Assembly: GCA_012861695.1 (NCBI GenBank)
Contig: JAAOOA010000201.1
Span: forward strand, 387,501 to 451,500
Source of the DNA: Trematomus loennbergii
Taxonomy: Eukaryota; Chordata; Actinopteri; Perciformes; Nototheniidae
Reading direction: 5' to 3'
Length of the DNA: 64,000 nucleotides
Part shown: one piece after another, positions 27,210-40,139 of the stretch
Numbering within the stretch: position 1 is the stretch's first letter
How the letters are laid out: each line of letters starts with the position of its first letter
The notes under the pieces: model-generated
The model's database searches: none
Told to the model about the DNA's origin: nothing
The model's input: the letters and a program-made list of their open reading frames with translations, nothing else
Made by a program: the position numbers and the translations under genes

Positions 27210-27510
27210 GCCTGACATATGTACTACAGCGTCTCCAGCGCTTTCGAGCGGCAATGGCCGGCCGTGGCCCAACCCCACATTCCCCTGATAGGTGGAGAGT
27301 TGGCCCAATAGCCGTAGCGCCACTTCTGTGACGTCAGGACAGTGTTCAAATCTGGATCAGTTTTGATCAGATCCGTTGCAGCCTCTTTTTTAGAGATTTG
27401 GGTATGGAGGAAAATAGAGAGGGTTGTGTTTTCTGACACTTGGTGAGTTCCCTGGAACACCGGGGACACATATTCATGTATACAAGTGCATTTTGCATGA
27501 TAGGTCCCCT
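27210..27510 (-). mobile_element. MITE family B half copy
   Basis: The right end GCATGATAGGTCCCCT is followed by TTAA (27511-27514). The interior shares 'tacagcgtctccagcgcttt' and 'tagagatttgggtatggagg' with 63464-63722. The left half is missing. Confidence 0.7.
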
Positions 27511-27739
27511 TTAAGTTATTTCTGTTACCTTAACTTTATTCATATTAATGAGATGAAAACAATAACAAAAGAGTTGTCAGTTACAGTGTTAAATATTAAG
27601 ACTGAAAGAAGGGGTGGGATTAAATAAGTGTAAACTTCTTCCCACCCCTTTCGGATGTGTAATTAAGGAGATCATTTGTTTAAATGTAATTTAGAATCAG
27701 TCATATTTGTGTTTATCAATTTGACACTGCTTAAGTTTG

Positions 27740-28800
27740 TATACATCATCACCAGAACCCCCTCCATTAACCACATCACTCCTGTTCTTCAGCAGCTTCA
27801 CTGGCTCCCCGTCAAATCCCGTATCGTGTTTAAGATTCTGCTCCTGACCTTTAAGGCCATCCATAACCTCACTCCTCTGTACCTCTCCGACCTCCTGCAC
27901 ATCAACACACCCATCCGCACTTCCCTCCACCTCACTGCACCCCCCTTCTGTTTAACCACCATGGGGTCTAGACCAGGGGTGTCAAACTCAAATACACAGT
28001 GGGCCAAAATTAAAAAATGGGTACTAGTCGAGGGCCGGACTGGTTCAATGTTTATTGCAGAACTTATTGAAATGAACTTATTGCACATATTAAACCTGGA
28101 ACTAACAAAGTTTAAATGATTGCCTATAAAAACAACATTAAACATTAAATAATCAGTTGCATTCATTTCTTATGGCTCTATCTGCAGCTTTTCCGGAGTC
28201 ATTTCTTATGATTACATTTTTCCACAGGCCAACAACAGCTTCAAGAAAACTATTTCCCTCAAAGAACAAACCAAACATGCCCTGTTGTCTCAAGAAAAAA
28301 AGTGCAGAAGGAAACATCCATTGAAACTCAGTGTGCTGCTCTGTGATGCTAGTTCAAGCCAGATACTTGGCATCTCATCTTGGGTGCAAGTTCATCAATG
28401 TTTGGGGTCAGGCTCTGAGCTGAGGAGACCCTCAGGATTTAGTGAAGGTGTGCGTGCAATATACCGGCGGGCCAGATCTAATAGTAATTCAAAATTATCC
28501 TGCGGGCCGAAATTAAATCCACCAAGTGCCTGATTTGGCCCCCGGGCCTTGAGTTTGACACATGTGGTTTAAAGCCTTCAGCCGCTCTGCACCCCGCCTC
28601 TGGAACTCCCTCCCACCTGACATCCGCAACACTGACTCTCTCCCCATTTTCAAATCACGTCTCATACACACACACTCGCATACCCACCCTGATCATTATC
28701 CATCACACATCCTCTGTTTTATTTATTTATATACGGCATTGTCTAGTTTATGTTTCTTATGCTGGTGTTATGTATTGTGTATCTTGGGGGCCAAACACTG
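27740..28800 (+). mobile_element. L2-like LINE reverse transcriptase C terminus, split by a hAT element
   Basis: 27745-27960 encodes HITPVLQQLHWLPVKSRI and FKAIHNLTPLYLSDLL. 28567-28680 continues AFSRSAPRLWNSLPPDIRNT and FKSRL. This is the end of a fish L2/Rex-type non-LTR polymerase. The two halves abut once 27974-28566 is removed. The 5' end is absent, so the copy is dead. Confidence 0.85.
27974..28566. mobile_element. hAT-like non-autonomous element inserted in a LINE
   Basis: Starts CAGGGGTGTCAAACTCAA and ends with the inverse, diverged (TTGAGTTTGACACATGTG). Flanking 8-mers GTCTAGAC and GTTTAAAG match at five positions, consistent with an old 8-bp duplication. The interior shares 'gggccggactggttcaatg' and 'gcgggccgaaatt'-type words with a common fish repeat. 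No transposase. Confidence 0.72.
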
Positions 28801-30003
28801 GCATGTCTTTTGGAAATGTCCAGTAATAAGACATCTCTAGTTAGATCAGTAAAACAAAAACATTGGAAGGCCTTGTTAAGACAAAAATACCTTTCCAGTT
28901 TTGCACTTTTATTATAGGAAAAGTCCATTTTAATTCAGGGAACTTCATTAAATAAAAACATCACTAGGCAGGTTTATAGCCAAAATAAAAGGACTTCGGT
29001 TACATTTTGAACTTACTAGATTGTCTCCAAACAGGTTAAAGATGTCTACTCTTTGTTAATCTACATCCATACATGTATGTAGTTCCTCAACATGTTACAA
29101 AAAACAATAATGGGAAGGTGAAAAAAGGTGTTCGCAATGTGACTCTTATGTAATGCTTTATTGCATCCAGATGTGCTGTAAATATCAACTATTTATGATA
29201 TTTGATATTTCAAACACACAGACAGATCTAGTTTCAAGTGGAAGACTTGGTAAATAATACAAATAATACAAAATGTAGGGTGTACAAGTAGGATTTCTCC
29301 ATTTAAAGTACTCTTGCTTGATTTTAGCGTTATAATTCTGTGGTATTGTGGGTAAGATAAATAATTAAGGTAGCAGAAATAGTACAAATCTTCACATCCT
29401 TAGCTTGTTGCTACATGTGTCTGCTTATTGATGACAGTGAATCCCTTCCGCATAGACTACATACCAGAGATGTGTAACAAACGACGGCCTGTATTAGCCC
29501 ATTCAGAGGCGGATACTGCCCAACACTTCCGCTAAATAAGCAACTCATCAGATAAACGCAGATCTGTGGAAACTTTAAAGCACAAACTTGACATTAAGAA
29601 GCTTTAACCAACCAAAAAAGCTGTTAAATCTGAGGCTAATTTTAGTAATTTGCTCCTTTCGCTCAGATTGATGAAATGAGAGGTTATTCAAGTGTATGTC
29701 GTCTGTCAAACTGTTGCCATTATTATCTAACTACATAAACTAGCGACAGTTTAATCTATAAATACAAAACAGGTGAATAATAAAACAACCAGCAGAGATA
29801 ACAACTTCATTTTCCCAGACTGATGTTAGCCGACACTAAATTATAGCTCGGAAACTTTAACAGTACGCGGATTTTAACAGCAATTAAAAGGCATTTTCTT
29901 TCGGTAAAAGCTTTGTTCTGTTAACGGGACTTTCTTACATAAGTACCATAGTATAATAAAGAATACATATGTATTTTAAGGCTGTTTTTCTAACTCTACT
30001 CAC

Positions 30004-30085
30004 CGTTTTTCTTCGGACAGGTTAGGCGTTGGTTACATCCGGGTTTGAGGGTCGAATTACTTTCTGCGCATGCGTAGAATGGAGG
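30004..30085 (-). promoter_or_regulatory. Possible untranslated first exon and NRF1-type promoter of cdc42
   Basis: On the minus strand the sequence CGCATGCGCAGAAAG leads into a donor-like ACG|GTGAGT at 30003/30004. The GCATGCGCA palindrome is the binding motif of NRF1, common in CpG promoters of housekeeping genes. A noncoding first exon is known for vertebrate CDC42. Assignment to cdc42 rests on strand and position only. Confidence 0.35.
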
Positions 30086-30136
30086 AGCAAAAGTCACATA
30101 TGTGGAATATAAACACTGCCTCCTGGTGGACAGAGA

Positions 30137-30138
30137 TA

Positions 30139-30196
<58 letters not shown>

Positions 30197-30377
30197 CCTA
30201 CCTACCTATCTATCTATGTATCTATCTATACCTACCTACCTACCTGTCTGCCTGCCTGCCTGTCTGCCTGCTTGTCTTTCTGTCTGTCTTTCTAACTGTC
30301 TGTCTGTCTGTCTGTCCGTCCGTCCGCCCGCCCGTCTGTCCGCCTGTCTGTCTGTCTGCCTGTCTAACTGTCTGTCA
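30137..30377 (+). repeat. Compound tetranucleotide microsatellite (TCTA/CTAC/CTGC/CTGT)n
   Basis: Starts as TCTA repeats, passes through CTAC and CTGC, and ends as CTGT with point variants. The two long overlapping plus-strand frames through it are artefacts of the period. Confidence 0.95.
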
Positions 30378-30737
30378 AAAAACATTGCCAGAAAAGCCTC
30401 TGGGGAAGTAGTTTATTTTGAAAGGCAAAGCTACCGGAAGTCCCTGGCATTAGCTGTGATGCAAACTTGGTAGCAGTGTAACTTGTCTTTATTTTTGTAT
30501 TTGGATCAAAGGAAAATAGGGCTTCCTCAAAGCATGAATCTGAATACAAATCTGTTCTAAAATTAAAGAGGTGTGCAGTTATTAGAAGTGCTAGTTTGGT
30601 GGAGAAATGTTCAAAATTGTCCAAGGAGTGTGCATATAAAGATGTATGAAGTGTAAATCATTTGACTTGACATGTTGTATCATATCTTGGCTTACAGTAT
30701 TCCAAAATCTAAGTAATGAAATTATGTAATAAATAGC

Positions 30738-31365
30738 TAGAGAGAGGCGAAGTCCTGCCCATCTACTTCCGACCCATGGGACCTTATTTCGGAAAAATTA
30801 TGTATTGAAGTCAATGGGGAGAGAAAGATTATCTTTTGATCCCGTTTGAATTGTGCCACGAATTACACACATGATGTTTGTCAATCTTAAAAAATAATTT
30901 CCATGTCAAAAAGTCACAGTTTGTCGTAAAACTGTTGAAATATAAGACTATGAAAAATACGCAACTAGAAAGACTACAAATCCCAGAGTCCCGTCCCGCA
31001 TGCTGGCTCTTAGGAACCGACTCACTCCCCTTGTGTGTATGTACAGCTCTCAACATGCCCAGACTTGGAGTGATTTTCACCTTGTTTAATACTTTCCGCC
31101 TCATTCTGAAAGAAAGAAGTGAAATGTGCCAACGTGACGGCCGTCTTGGTGTGTGGTGCGAGACGGGAGATGTAGTTCATTGAGCGGTTTCACACAAAAA
31201 AAGTGTTACCTCACAGTTTTACGACACATTTTTATTTTTTTGACTTGTAAAATTATCTTTTAAATTGAAAGATAATCTTTCTCTCTCCATTGACTTCAAT
31301 GCATAACTTTTCCGAAATAAGGTCCAATGGAGCTCAACCGGAAGGGTAGGGACTTCGCCTCTCTA
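30738..31365. mobile_element. Element X (long-TIR family), short copy
   Basis: Ends AGAGAGGCGAAGTCC and the inverse (GGGACTTCGCCTCTCT). The long inverted arms share 'gggaccttatttcggaaaaa' and 'attgtgccacgaattacaca'. It is shorter than the 1.14-kb copies and abuts the next copy. Confidence 0.75.
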
Positions 31366-32505
31366 TAGAGTGGCGAAGTCCCTCCCCTTCCGGTTGAGCC
31401 CCATGGGACCTTATTTCGGAAAAGTTATGCATTGAAGTCAATGGAGAGAGAAAGATTATCTTTCGATCCCGTTTGAATTGTGCCACGAATTACACATATG
31501 ATGTTTGTCAATTTAAAAGATAATTTTGCAAGTCAAAAAAATAAAATGTGTCGTAAAACTGTGAAGTAACACATTTGTTTGTGTGAACCGCTCAATGAAC
31601 TACATCTCTGGTGAACAACACACGTCACCAAGATGGCCGTCACTACTGTCAACAAACCGATTGGCTACCCTCACACTACCACAAAAACACGGAAACGTCC
31701 TGAAGAATGTCATGCAAAGCTGCCTGCCTGCCTTCCTTTGATTCTCTCTGAACTGCCCGGTCGTTTTAATGTTTAATGTCAACCATTTGTGCAGATAGCA
31801 TGAAGTAGAGAAGATCGCTAGCGTTAGCGTTAGCATTTCTCCCCGGGCTTAAATTGTGTATTATAGAATGATCACACCGGTGACAGTACTATTCAAAGGG
31901 TTCACGAAATATGACTACTACTCTTACTGTTTAACATTTTGGGTTACTTAATGTTACTTCATGTTAAGGCTAATAAAAAGGACAAGGCTGTAATGCTAAA
32001 CGTGCTAGCTACTAGCTAGGTAGCTAACTTGATCTACACACTCCTCTTTCATCAGACGGGAAGCGAAAGCACAAGCAAGACCCATTGCTGGTATGATAAC
32101 AACCTGGTACTAAGCACACAGGCATCTTGAGAAAGTTATCTTATCTTAGCCAGCGCCATATAGATATATTCTATCTATATGGCGCTGATCGTATATATAC
32201 GGTATTATACGTGTATCGTAGTGTCTCAATTGTGACATCACTTACGCGACTCTGGGATTTGTAGTCTTTCTAGTTTCGTATTTTTCAAAGTCTTATATTT
32301 CAACAGTTTTAAGACAAACTGTGACTTTTTTGACATGGAAATGATTTTTTAAGATTGACAAACATCATATGTGTAATTCATGGCACAATTCAAACGGGAT
32401 CGAAAGATAAGTTTTCTCTCCCCATTGACTTCAATGCATAATTTTTCCGAAATAAGGTCCCATACCCCGGAAGTAAGTGGGAGGGACTTCGCCACTCTAT
32501 ACATA
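31366..32505 (+). mobile_element. Element X, 1.14-kb copy
   Basis: Starts TAGAGTGGCGAAGTCCCT and ends GGGACTTCGCCACTCTA, with inverted arms of about 200 bp. The middle carries 'gctagctactagctaggtag' and a short palindrome around 32150-32190 (tagatatattctatctatat). It is collinear with the left copy at 51843-54549 minus that copy's insertion. No transposase found. Confidence 0.8.
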
Positions 32506-32520
32506 CTTTTTTCGTATGAA

Positions 32521-32593
32521 GCTGCAGCGTCGGAGGCTGCACTCTCAGGACCGCACTCCCACGACCCTAGTTGTTTTGCAACATCGCCACCTA
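32521..32593 (+). repeat. Left inverted repeat of the composite segment
   Basis: About 73 bp, partner at 44698-44769; differences are a handful of substitutions and one-base indels. It starts 15 bp beyond the end of element X. Confidence 0.85.
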
Positions 32594-34183
32594 ACGGATT
32601 GGATGACCGCAAAAGTAGACATTGTAATGCTTGTTATTAACCATCTAAAAATGCATGAAAATCGCAAAAGTAGACATTTACTTATTACAACGTAAATATA
32701 TATATATTGTAGTAATAATGATATAATCTATTTATAATTGTAAATGTATATTGTATGTAGACATACATTTATTATATATTTTTTTATTGTATTACACGTT
32801 CGAAATAAATCAAATCAAATGTGTCTTTGAAGAGGTGCTAGATTACTGAAAAACAACGGTTAGTGTGTTTATGCACCAGGCTGCAAAAGATAACATGCAA
32901 TTTGACCGAGAGGCATTTCAGTGCAGAATACATTTATTGGGCACAATTTCCACACTGTGGATTCTTCAATCTGCTGTTGGTCTGCTGTTGGCCACCTTCT
33001 CCTGGAGATATCCATTCTGGCACTCTGTCGTGGCACTCTGAACACTGGCTGAAGGGTTCCCTCGAGCAAGCTTCTGGCCTCCAGAGTCCAGAAGGCAAAC
33101 CTTGGCCATGCCTTTGAAACAATAAGAACAAGATGTAATCTAAAGTATTGCATAGGGAAAGGCTAAGGCATTGGTGCACAATTGATATGCATTACTAATC
33201 TCAACAGATATTGCCATCCAGAGTCTTACAGCTCTTGTTACTGATGGTCTACTGATCTGTAGATATATATAACTAACAGATGTTCTATTGACATGCTACT
33301 GAGTTTGTTGAGAGATTGTAGATAATCTACAAGTGACCCTCAAAATAAAGTGTTACTGAAATTAAAACACACATATTGTTAAGGGCTTTCATACCCTTGT
33401 ATTTCAAAACGCTCCATGAGAAGAAGACACCACCACTTCCGAATCAAAGGCATGTCCATCTGAATGAAATGTGAAAGTGACAAAGACCATTTTTGATTCA
33501 CAATGTCCATAATAAATCATTTTTCTTCAAGATGAACAGTATGATGCAACTTAAGCAACACTTTAAGTAGGCATTTACTTCTTTGGTAAAAAAAAAATCA
33601 TAAACTAACTTCCTGGAATTCAAACCCGGCGCTTGTAACAATGGACAGATTATACTGGAACAAGAAGATGTTTACAGAAGCCTGCAAACGTACCAACTGA
33701 TACCCTACCATAAGCATAAAAATCCGCAGTCATTTCCACAGATCTGGCGTGGCAAGCCCTAAAATCAACAACAAAAAAAGATAACATTAAATACATGACT
33801 GATAGATAAACCTCAAGTCTTCTCCGTCACATGATGATTTTTACATGATGTGCAGAGTACAGGCAATAGTAATTTATCTTTGCAGTAGCTATGGATTTAT
33901 TATTAATATTTGTTGTGCATTGATTATTCACCGCAATATCATGCCCAGTCTTCTCAGTCCAGCTCCCAGGATCAATCTGCTGAGCAAGATTTCTACAAGA
34001 CAAAAATTAACAAAATACATTTTGGAAATCATAATGTTAAAGTTCTTACTTGTGCACATAAGTCTACAGTAGCTGCCACATGTCTTTGTCAAAATTGCCT
34101 TGCAGTACCGGCATGAACAGATCATTAAAAAGATAACAATTATTTGCTAAAATCAGAGAAAAGCAATACAAATAATTTCAAAC

Positions 34184-34497
34184 TAGGGCTGTGCAATTAA
34201 TCGTATTTTAATCTCGATTACGATTTTGGCTTGCAACGATTACGAAAACAACGTAATCGAAATAAAACGATTATTATTTTTATTTAAAAAAAAATTAAAT
34301 GTAATAATTTTTTTTTTTTTTCAGTTGAATTATACTTAAAGTTCAGGGTAATCAACTGTTAAAAACATACTGTTCACATTTTTTTTCAATAAATGGATGT
34401 TTTCAAAGTAAATGGATAATCGTTTTTAATAATCGTGATATCAATTATTGACCAAAATAATCGTGATTATGATTTTTGCCATAATCGCACAGCCCTA
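34184..34497. mobile_element. hAT MITE with perfect 8-bp target duplication
   Basis: Termini TAGGGCTGTGCAATTAATCG and the inverse GCACAGCCCTA. Duplications TTTCAAAC at 34176-34183 and 34498-34505. Length 314 bp, AT-rich with repeated 'ataatcg' words, no coding capacity. Confidence 0.9.
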
Positions 34498-36223
34498 TTT
34501 CAAACAGATATATGTGACAACCACTGAGACATTAGACAATAGGAACCAAAACATACCAGTACAGGCTATAGGAACGTAGCCAAAATGTAATGTGCCATAT
34601 GAACGTGGCGAACAGTATGTCTTATCTGTTGACCTAAAAATTGCTCTGTACTCAGTATCACCAAACCCAGACTCGTGCAAGGTGTACTGCGAGTCTAAGA
34701 AGATCATCTCTCTCAGGAGTGGCTTCATGACCTATATTGGTAATGAGTAAAGAGATGCACAAGAGTTGACAAGTCATTAGGACAGGGAGTAGAGTTGTAG
34801 TTGACTCTGTTGGAATACACATGAATGAACAGGTAACAGTTGACATTTAAAGGAGTCAAATTATGAAATAGTTGTAATAATAAATGGAAATAGTTTAGTT
34901 TAGTTTATTTTTTTTTTTCGAGCGTGTAAAACCAAAAAAATACAAATGAAACAAAAGGTGATACAGACATGATACAGTACTATACAAATGAATGCAATAA
35001 CAAAAAGAAACATTTAATTAATAATTGAATAATCTGTAGTATCATTGTCTGATATCAATAAACAATAAACAACAAAGCTTTAGCTAATTACACGTCCGAA
35101 AAGGGGTCGGAAGAAGTTTACACTTATTTAATCCGACTAACTTCTCCCTTTTTTTTTACATCTTAATATATGTTAACATACAATATAAACGTATACTTAT
35201 AATCTTGAATAATTTATATAATAATTCATATAATATATACAGGCAAGTTAGGACAATGGTCTCTATATATTTATATATATACATATGTACATACACAAAT
35301 TCATACAAACACAAATTCATAAATAAATAATTCAGTAATATGTGTAAGTTCATGAAAATGTTCAAAAACATTACATTTAAAATGATGCAAAAGTTGTGAC
35401 CAACACTGAGAAATGACTGACATTATGGTCGGTCTTTGTTTTGTTTACCTGTTACTAACACTACCTAATTACCAGTATTATTATAGACACTAGTGTACAT
35501 GTATGTAGTTACAGTAAAATGTCCTTACACAGAGTACAAAGTGTCCTGGCCCATTTGCATTGGTCCAAGACTAAGAAGTCCTTCATGTTGATATCCTCCT
35601 AACATTTATGAAACAACATCTTGTTATTATGTAAAACTACAATTTTGTGACCGCATACATATTTTGTTATTTTATATAGACTTTAATAGTCTGTTCTTCC
35701 ATGTAGGACCAATGTACATGTCCTCTATATAAATGTCTTTGCCCTATTGGAAAAAACAACAACTTTGAAAGTAGACTAAAGTATAACAGAATATAGTTAC
35801 AGCTATTCTGCTTAACTTAGGCTTTAGTCTTTTATATACGTTACATACGTGTTCCCGAGCTGCTTCGTGAATCCATTTCATGCAGGCATTCCCAATCTAC
35901 AAGACACAATCAAAACTCATCAATGAACAAGCAAAAAAAAAAAAAAACGTCCTAGTATTAACAAACTTCTCACTCCCGGTACTCACATGAGCATCCATGT
36001 TTCTTCCCAACCCCAGGCTCCAGAATTCTTCTCGTGTGATACATGTGTGCCCTTCTTTCACAAGGATCTCCGACCCAGGCCTTGCAGTGCCCAACACGTA
36101 ATTGAGCTGCAAATAACAGCTATTAGTCAGATAATAGTGTGTGCTATGACAAAGAATTAATATTTCTACTAATTAGCTTACCTGTTGGTCCTGGATATGA
36201 TTCCTGTCTTTTTCCCAGGGCTT

Positions 36224-36410
36224 CATTGTTGCCGAATAGCTGAGGGCCTCTGTCGGGGGCACGGCGATGGCTTCTGTCGGGGGCACGGCGATGGCTTCTG
36301 TCTGGGGCACACCGATGGCTTCTGTCTGAGGCACACCGATGGCTTCTGTCTGAGGCACGCCGATGGCTTCTGTCGGGGGCACGCCGATGGCTTCTGTCGG
36401 GGGTACTGCA
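36224..36410 (-). repeat. In-frame 24-bp coding minisatellite
   Basis: Seven to eight units of 24 bp (cgatggcttctgtcgggggc-type) encode repeats of V-P-P/Q-T-E-A-I-A/G inside exon 36182-36420 of the cysteine-cluster gene. The 24-bp period preserves the frame, but all three minus-strand frames are open. Confidence 0.9.
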
Positions 36411-38629
36411 TCTGCTGAAACTAAAGTAGAAAAACCCAATACCAGTCATACATATGTCAGTGATTCTTAAGAAAGCTAAACCATCAGGTGAAAGAAGTTC
36501 CTAATCCTGATATGCTATGTCATACAGAAAAACTAAATTAAGAACATGCCAGTACATGATCACTCTTTCTCCTATTTTGCCTATCCATGGAGCCCAAAAG
36601 TGTAAAGTGGGTGGTACTGCAAATGGATTTTTTTGCTGACCTTTGGAAATATCAAAACACAAATATATCAATACATCTTGGAGTTGAAGTTAAGTGACAT
36701 CTTGATAAATGTAAACAGGTTATGGATCTATCTACACGTGTTAGTTAGTTTGTTGTTGGTCACATAATTCTTCAGTTGTAAAGTGTGAAATGTTTATTAA
36801 TTGCTTGTTAATCTTGTCTTGCATTACTTTTTACAAATCCTCGACCGATCCTTTCCAGTGAAAGTGCGACCCAAAAACTTCCATATCAACCTCTCCATTG
36901 AAGTCCACCGGAGGTTGTGGAAGGTCACTTACTAAAGAAATAGTGTACAAATTACAAGAAAAGTGAATTCAGGAAGTAATCCAGTATGTAGTAGTCTGAT
37001 CTAAACAAGGTTCTCACCTGACAAATGGAAGGCCCCCTTCCTATGCAGGTCCATGATGACCACTGGTGGATGATCACCACAGCTCACACAAGAATACTGG
37101 TAATCATGTTCTGTAAGGGCTTCGAAGTGAAGATACCCGTGTAGAACTGTATCAGCTGAGGGGAACTGTTCTCCTGAAGTCAATTCCAAATACTCCACCA
37201 CTCTGCTCACTGCAGTATGGACCTAAGAGAGAAACAAAATGAAAAATGTACTGTCAAATTTCAGTTGTACATTTACCAAATAAAAGTTATGTATTCACAG
37301 ATTATACTTCTATTAAAATAGATTAAGAATGACCTGAAGCATGTTCCTTATGGTTAGGCATAAAGGGAGATCTAGGAGTATCCGGTCATTCAAATTGTGA
37401 ATGCCGTCTTTCCACTCTTGGTACCGGTAGTGGGCTCCACATTGATGGCAAGATTTACAGTAGGTAGAAACATCTGGAAATCAAAAGATTAAACAAAAAT
37501 TACAGTTTACAACACATTGAATGATTACTGAAAGTAGAACAAATCTACCACAGTGTATTATAATAAGAAATCAATAAATCAACATCATTGACCTACCGTT
37601 AACAATACGTGACTTGGTGAGGATTTTGGCCTTATGTGTAATGAGGACTGGGTCACTCAAGGGCACATTGCCAGGGCAGTGCTGGCACATCATCTCCTCT
37701 GGAATGAGGTGCCTTGAATATTGCACTTCCACTGATGGAAATGTTCTGGCAGAACAGCAGGTAACTTTTTGTTCCTCAGAATATATTGGGCCATGCCTTT
37801 CATTTTTCGACACCTTTTGGTGGATATGGTATATCACCCAGATCAGCCTCATCGTGACTGTGTTCGTCCTCTGTTGATGCTGCTGTACTCAGCATTCCAC
37901 CTCCTCTGTGCTTCTGACTTTCCTGAATAGTTCACGGTGTGTCTGAAATAAGTGCCATTTTGCAATGTATTTGTGTGGGCATGATATCTTTGACCTTGCA
38001 CAAGGACAGTGCCACAAATTCTTCTTTGTGTCGTACGACACCATGACTCTTCCCAATCGACTGTAATATGAAACAGTAGGCTCATATATGGATATATATT
38101 TAGTTGTCTTCGGGGTTCTAGTTTTCGAGTACACAGATAAAGGGACGTGGTTCATTTGGCAAGGTTTTGCCGAACGAGGCAGAGTCTCTTTTTATCTTCA
38201 CCAAACCATTTGTTGTTCACCATCTCCGTTAGAGTTTCTTCATCAAGCTCAATAGGGGAGGCATAGGATGAACAGTAGGTTATGGATTTTAAATGTGTAC
38301 ATTGATAGGCTTTAATTCCACTCCTCCATGCCAACTCCAGGTTCACCTGGCACTCATTGTTTTTCACAAGACACATGCTGATTTTCTCCCCACACTTTAT
38401 TCTGAACATGCAGAGGAATACTTGTTCATGGAAGGCTTTGTGGACAGCATAGACTCAATTTTCAGGATCTATGCATTCACTCTGTAGGTGTGAACTTGCG
38501 GTTATGTCCTTTTGTTTGGCAGAGTGCTTTCTTTCCATGTGCCTTTTCACTTTTTTTTATTATGAGAACATGGCATATGGGACATTTCTTCTTCAGTACA
38601 GGCTCTACACGGACCCTTTGCATCTTTCC

Positions 38630-38745
38630 CCCTGGGATGATGGAGATTGCTGGATCTGGATGATGGGGATTGATGGATGTGGGATGATGGGGATGGAAGG
38701 ATCTGGATGATGGGATGGAAGGATCTGGGATGATGGGGGTTATGG
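38630..38745 (+). repeat. GGATCTGGATGATGGG-type short tandem repeat
   Basis: Imperfect repeats of ggatctggatgatgggg and gatggaaggatctgg. They interrupt the zinc-finger exon of the cysteine-cluster gene and give spurious HHP/IP-rich frames on the minus strand. Confidence 0.75.
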
Positions 38746-39789
38746 CGGAGGCTTCGCCTTGCACAAGCCAGGTGTTTTATGAAGTCTGCTTTGCGCGTCA
38801 GCATTGATTGGCAGTAGAAGCAGTGGAAATGAAATCGTGGTCTGCAATTTAATGCACATCTGTGAATGGTATACCCTTAAACATAAGAACATAGAATTGT
38901 AGTATATTATTTTGTGATCATATTATTTTAAAGTGTAAATTATGAATACCAAACATCTGAATCAAGTAACTGGTCACCACAAACAAATCATAGAAGGACT
39001 TGTTTTGATTCATTGCAAATGGAACTGATCATAACATTCAGGCTGCTTTTAATGCAGACACATTGCAACTCCATTTGCATTTCACAAGAGAATGTTGCAA
39101 ACTTACCTTCATGGAGAACTGCACGGTTGAAGTGGATCTCTAAATGGCTTTGGACCTTGCTCAGTTTGGCTGGGTGGAACACATTTGAGGCACAGAACGG
39201 GCAGTGAAAGACTTCGCACATGTAGTGCATCGTTGTAAGTCGGGCAAGGATCTCCCCTCTTGGATTGAAATATGCATCTTGAAAAAGAGAGAGCCTAATT
39301 GGTCAAACTGAACATTTTGAAATACTTTCACAGACAGACATAAATTAGGCCTAATTGTTAGATTCTGACACGACAGATTCTAACCTACAGAATAGGCCGA
39401 CATTATAACTGACTAAAACACCTCATGCAATATTACAAAACATGTCAAAATGATGAGACTGTCTGATAAACAGTAAACAGGCAGTCAGCACAGTTAAGAT
39501 CATTTACAATGAATTCAAATAGTAATACAATGACTATTAAAGAAGCATTTACACTGAAGACAGAACTTAGGCTACTGCTGATTTAATGTAGCGGACAGAC
39601 AGATCATATTGACATACTTTTGTCATCCTTTGAAGTTTAATTAATTAGCTGACTATAATTAATGATCAGGGTTGGGAAGTTTACTTTTTTTAAATGTCGT
39701 AGGTTACAGATGACTAATTACCCTGTTAAAAATGTAATAAGTAATGTAACTGACTATGTAACTATTTGTATTGAAATTCTAATGTTAAT

Positions 39790-39860
39790 TATGGTTATTT
39801 TATGTTTTTTGTGAGTCACTTTGGATAAAAGCCTCTGCTAAATAACATAACCATAACATA
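39790..39860 (+). mobile_element. SINE 3' tail
   Basis: 'gtcactttggataaaagcct' followed by 'ctgctaaata' is the tail of the same SINE class as 16322-16512. The tRNA-like head is not visible. Confidence 0.55.
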
Positions 39861-40139
39861 CGGTTTCATTAAACAAATAAACAAAAAGGCTAACAGTTGG
39901 TTTTGCAGCGAGTCATCATAGGCTAGCAGATGACATTTAGCACGTGTTGCTTGTATTGCTGTCCAATTCAATACACCAGAATAGTTGTTAACTACAAACA
40001 ACACGATTCACATTACTCACACTCTTACTGTAATTAGTGATTAAATCAACAATTAATGTAGGACACCTAGTTGGGCTTGCCAAAATCACGCTACAGTTTC
40101 ATTAACCCTTAAGAGTCCCTTTAAAAAAAAAACGTATTT

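Larger units (their letters stand above)
35682..39277 (-). pseudogene. Fragmented multi-exon cysteine-cluster gene, KDZ/HMGXB3-like
   Basis: Minus-strand exons with plausible borders: 39117-39277 (HCPFCASNVFH...QSHLEIH), about 38471-38841 (FHCFYCQSML...KHLAC; CPICHVLIIKK), about 37603-38460 (WHCPCARSKISCPHKY then KWHLFQTHRELF; MMCQHCPGNVPL), 37334-37473 (CKSCHQCGAHYRYQEW), 37018-37222 (YSCVSCGDHPPVVIMDLH), 36838-36931, 36182-36420 (repeat exon), 35986-36106, 35849-35896 (IGNACMKWIHEA), 35682-35743 (KDIYIEDMYIGPTW). Repeated CxxC pairs and the C.HK..KWHLFQT word recall fish proteins with KDZ-associated cysteine clusters or HMGXB3 relatives; this is from memory. Frame breaks occur near 38152 and 37810, and a stop ends the exon near 36840. 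Remains of a 3' end may lie at 34056-34127 and 32930-33117. No catalytic domain recognised. Confidence 0.45.

Noticed and set aside
30070..30473. Repetitive YLSIYLSI-type frames
   Set aside because: Tetranucleotide microsatellite read in frame.
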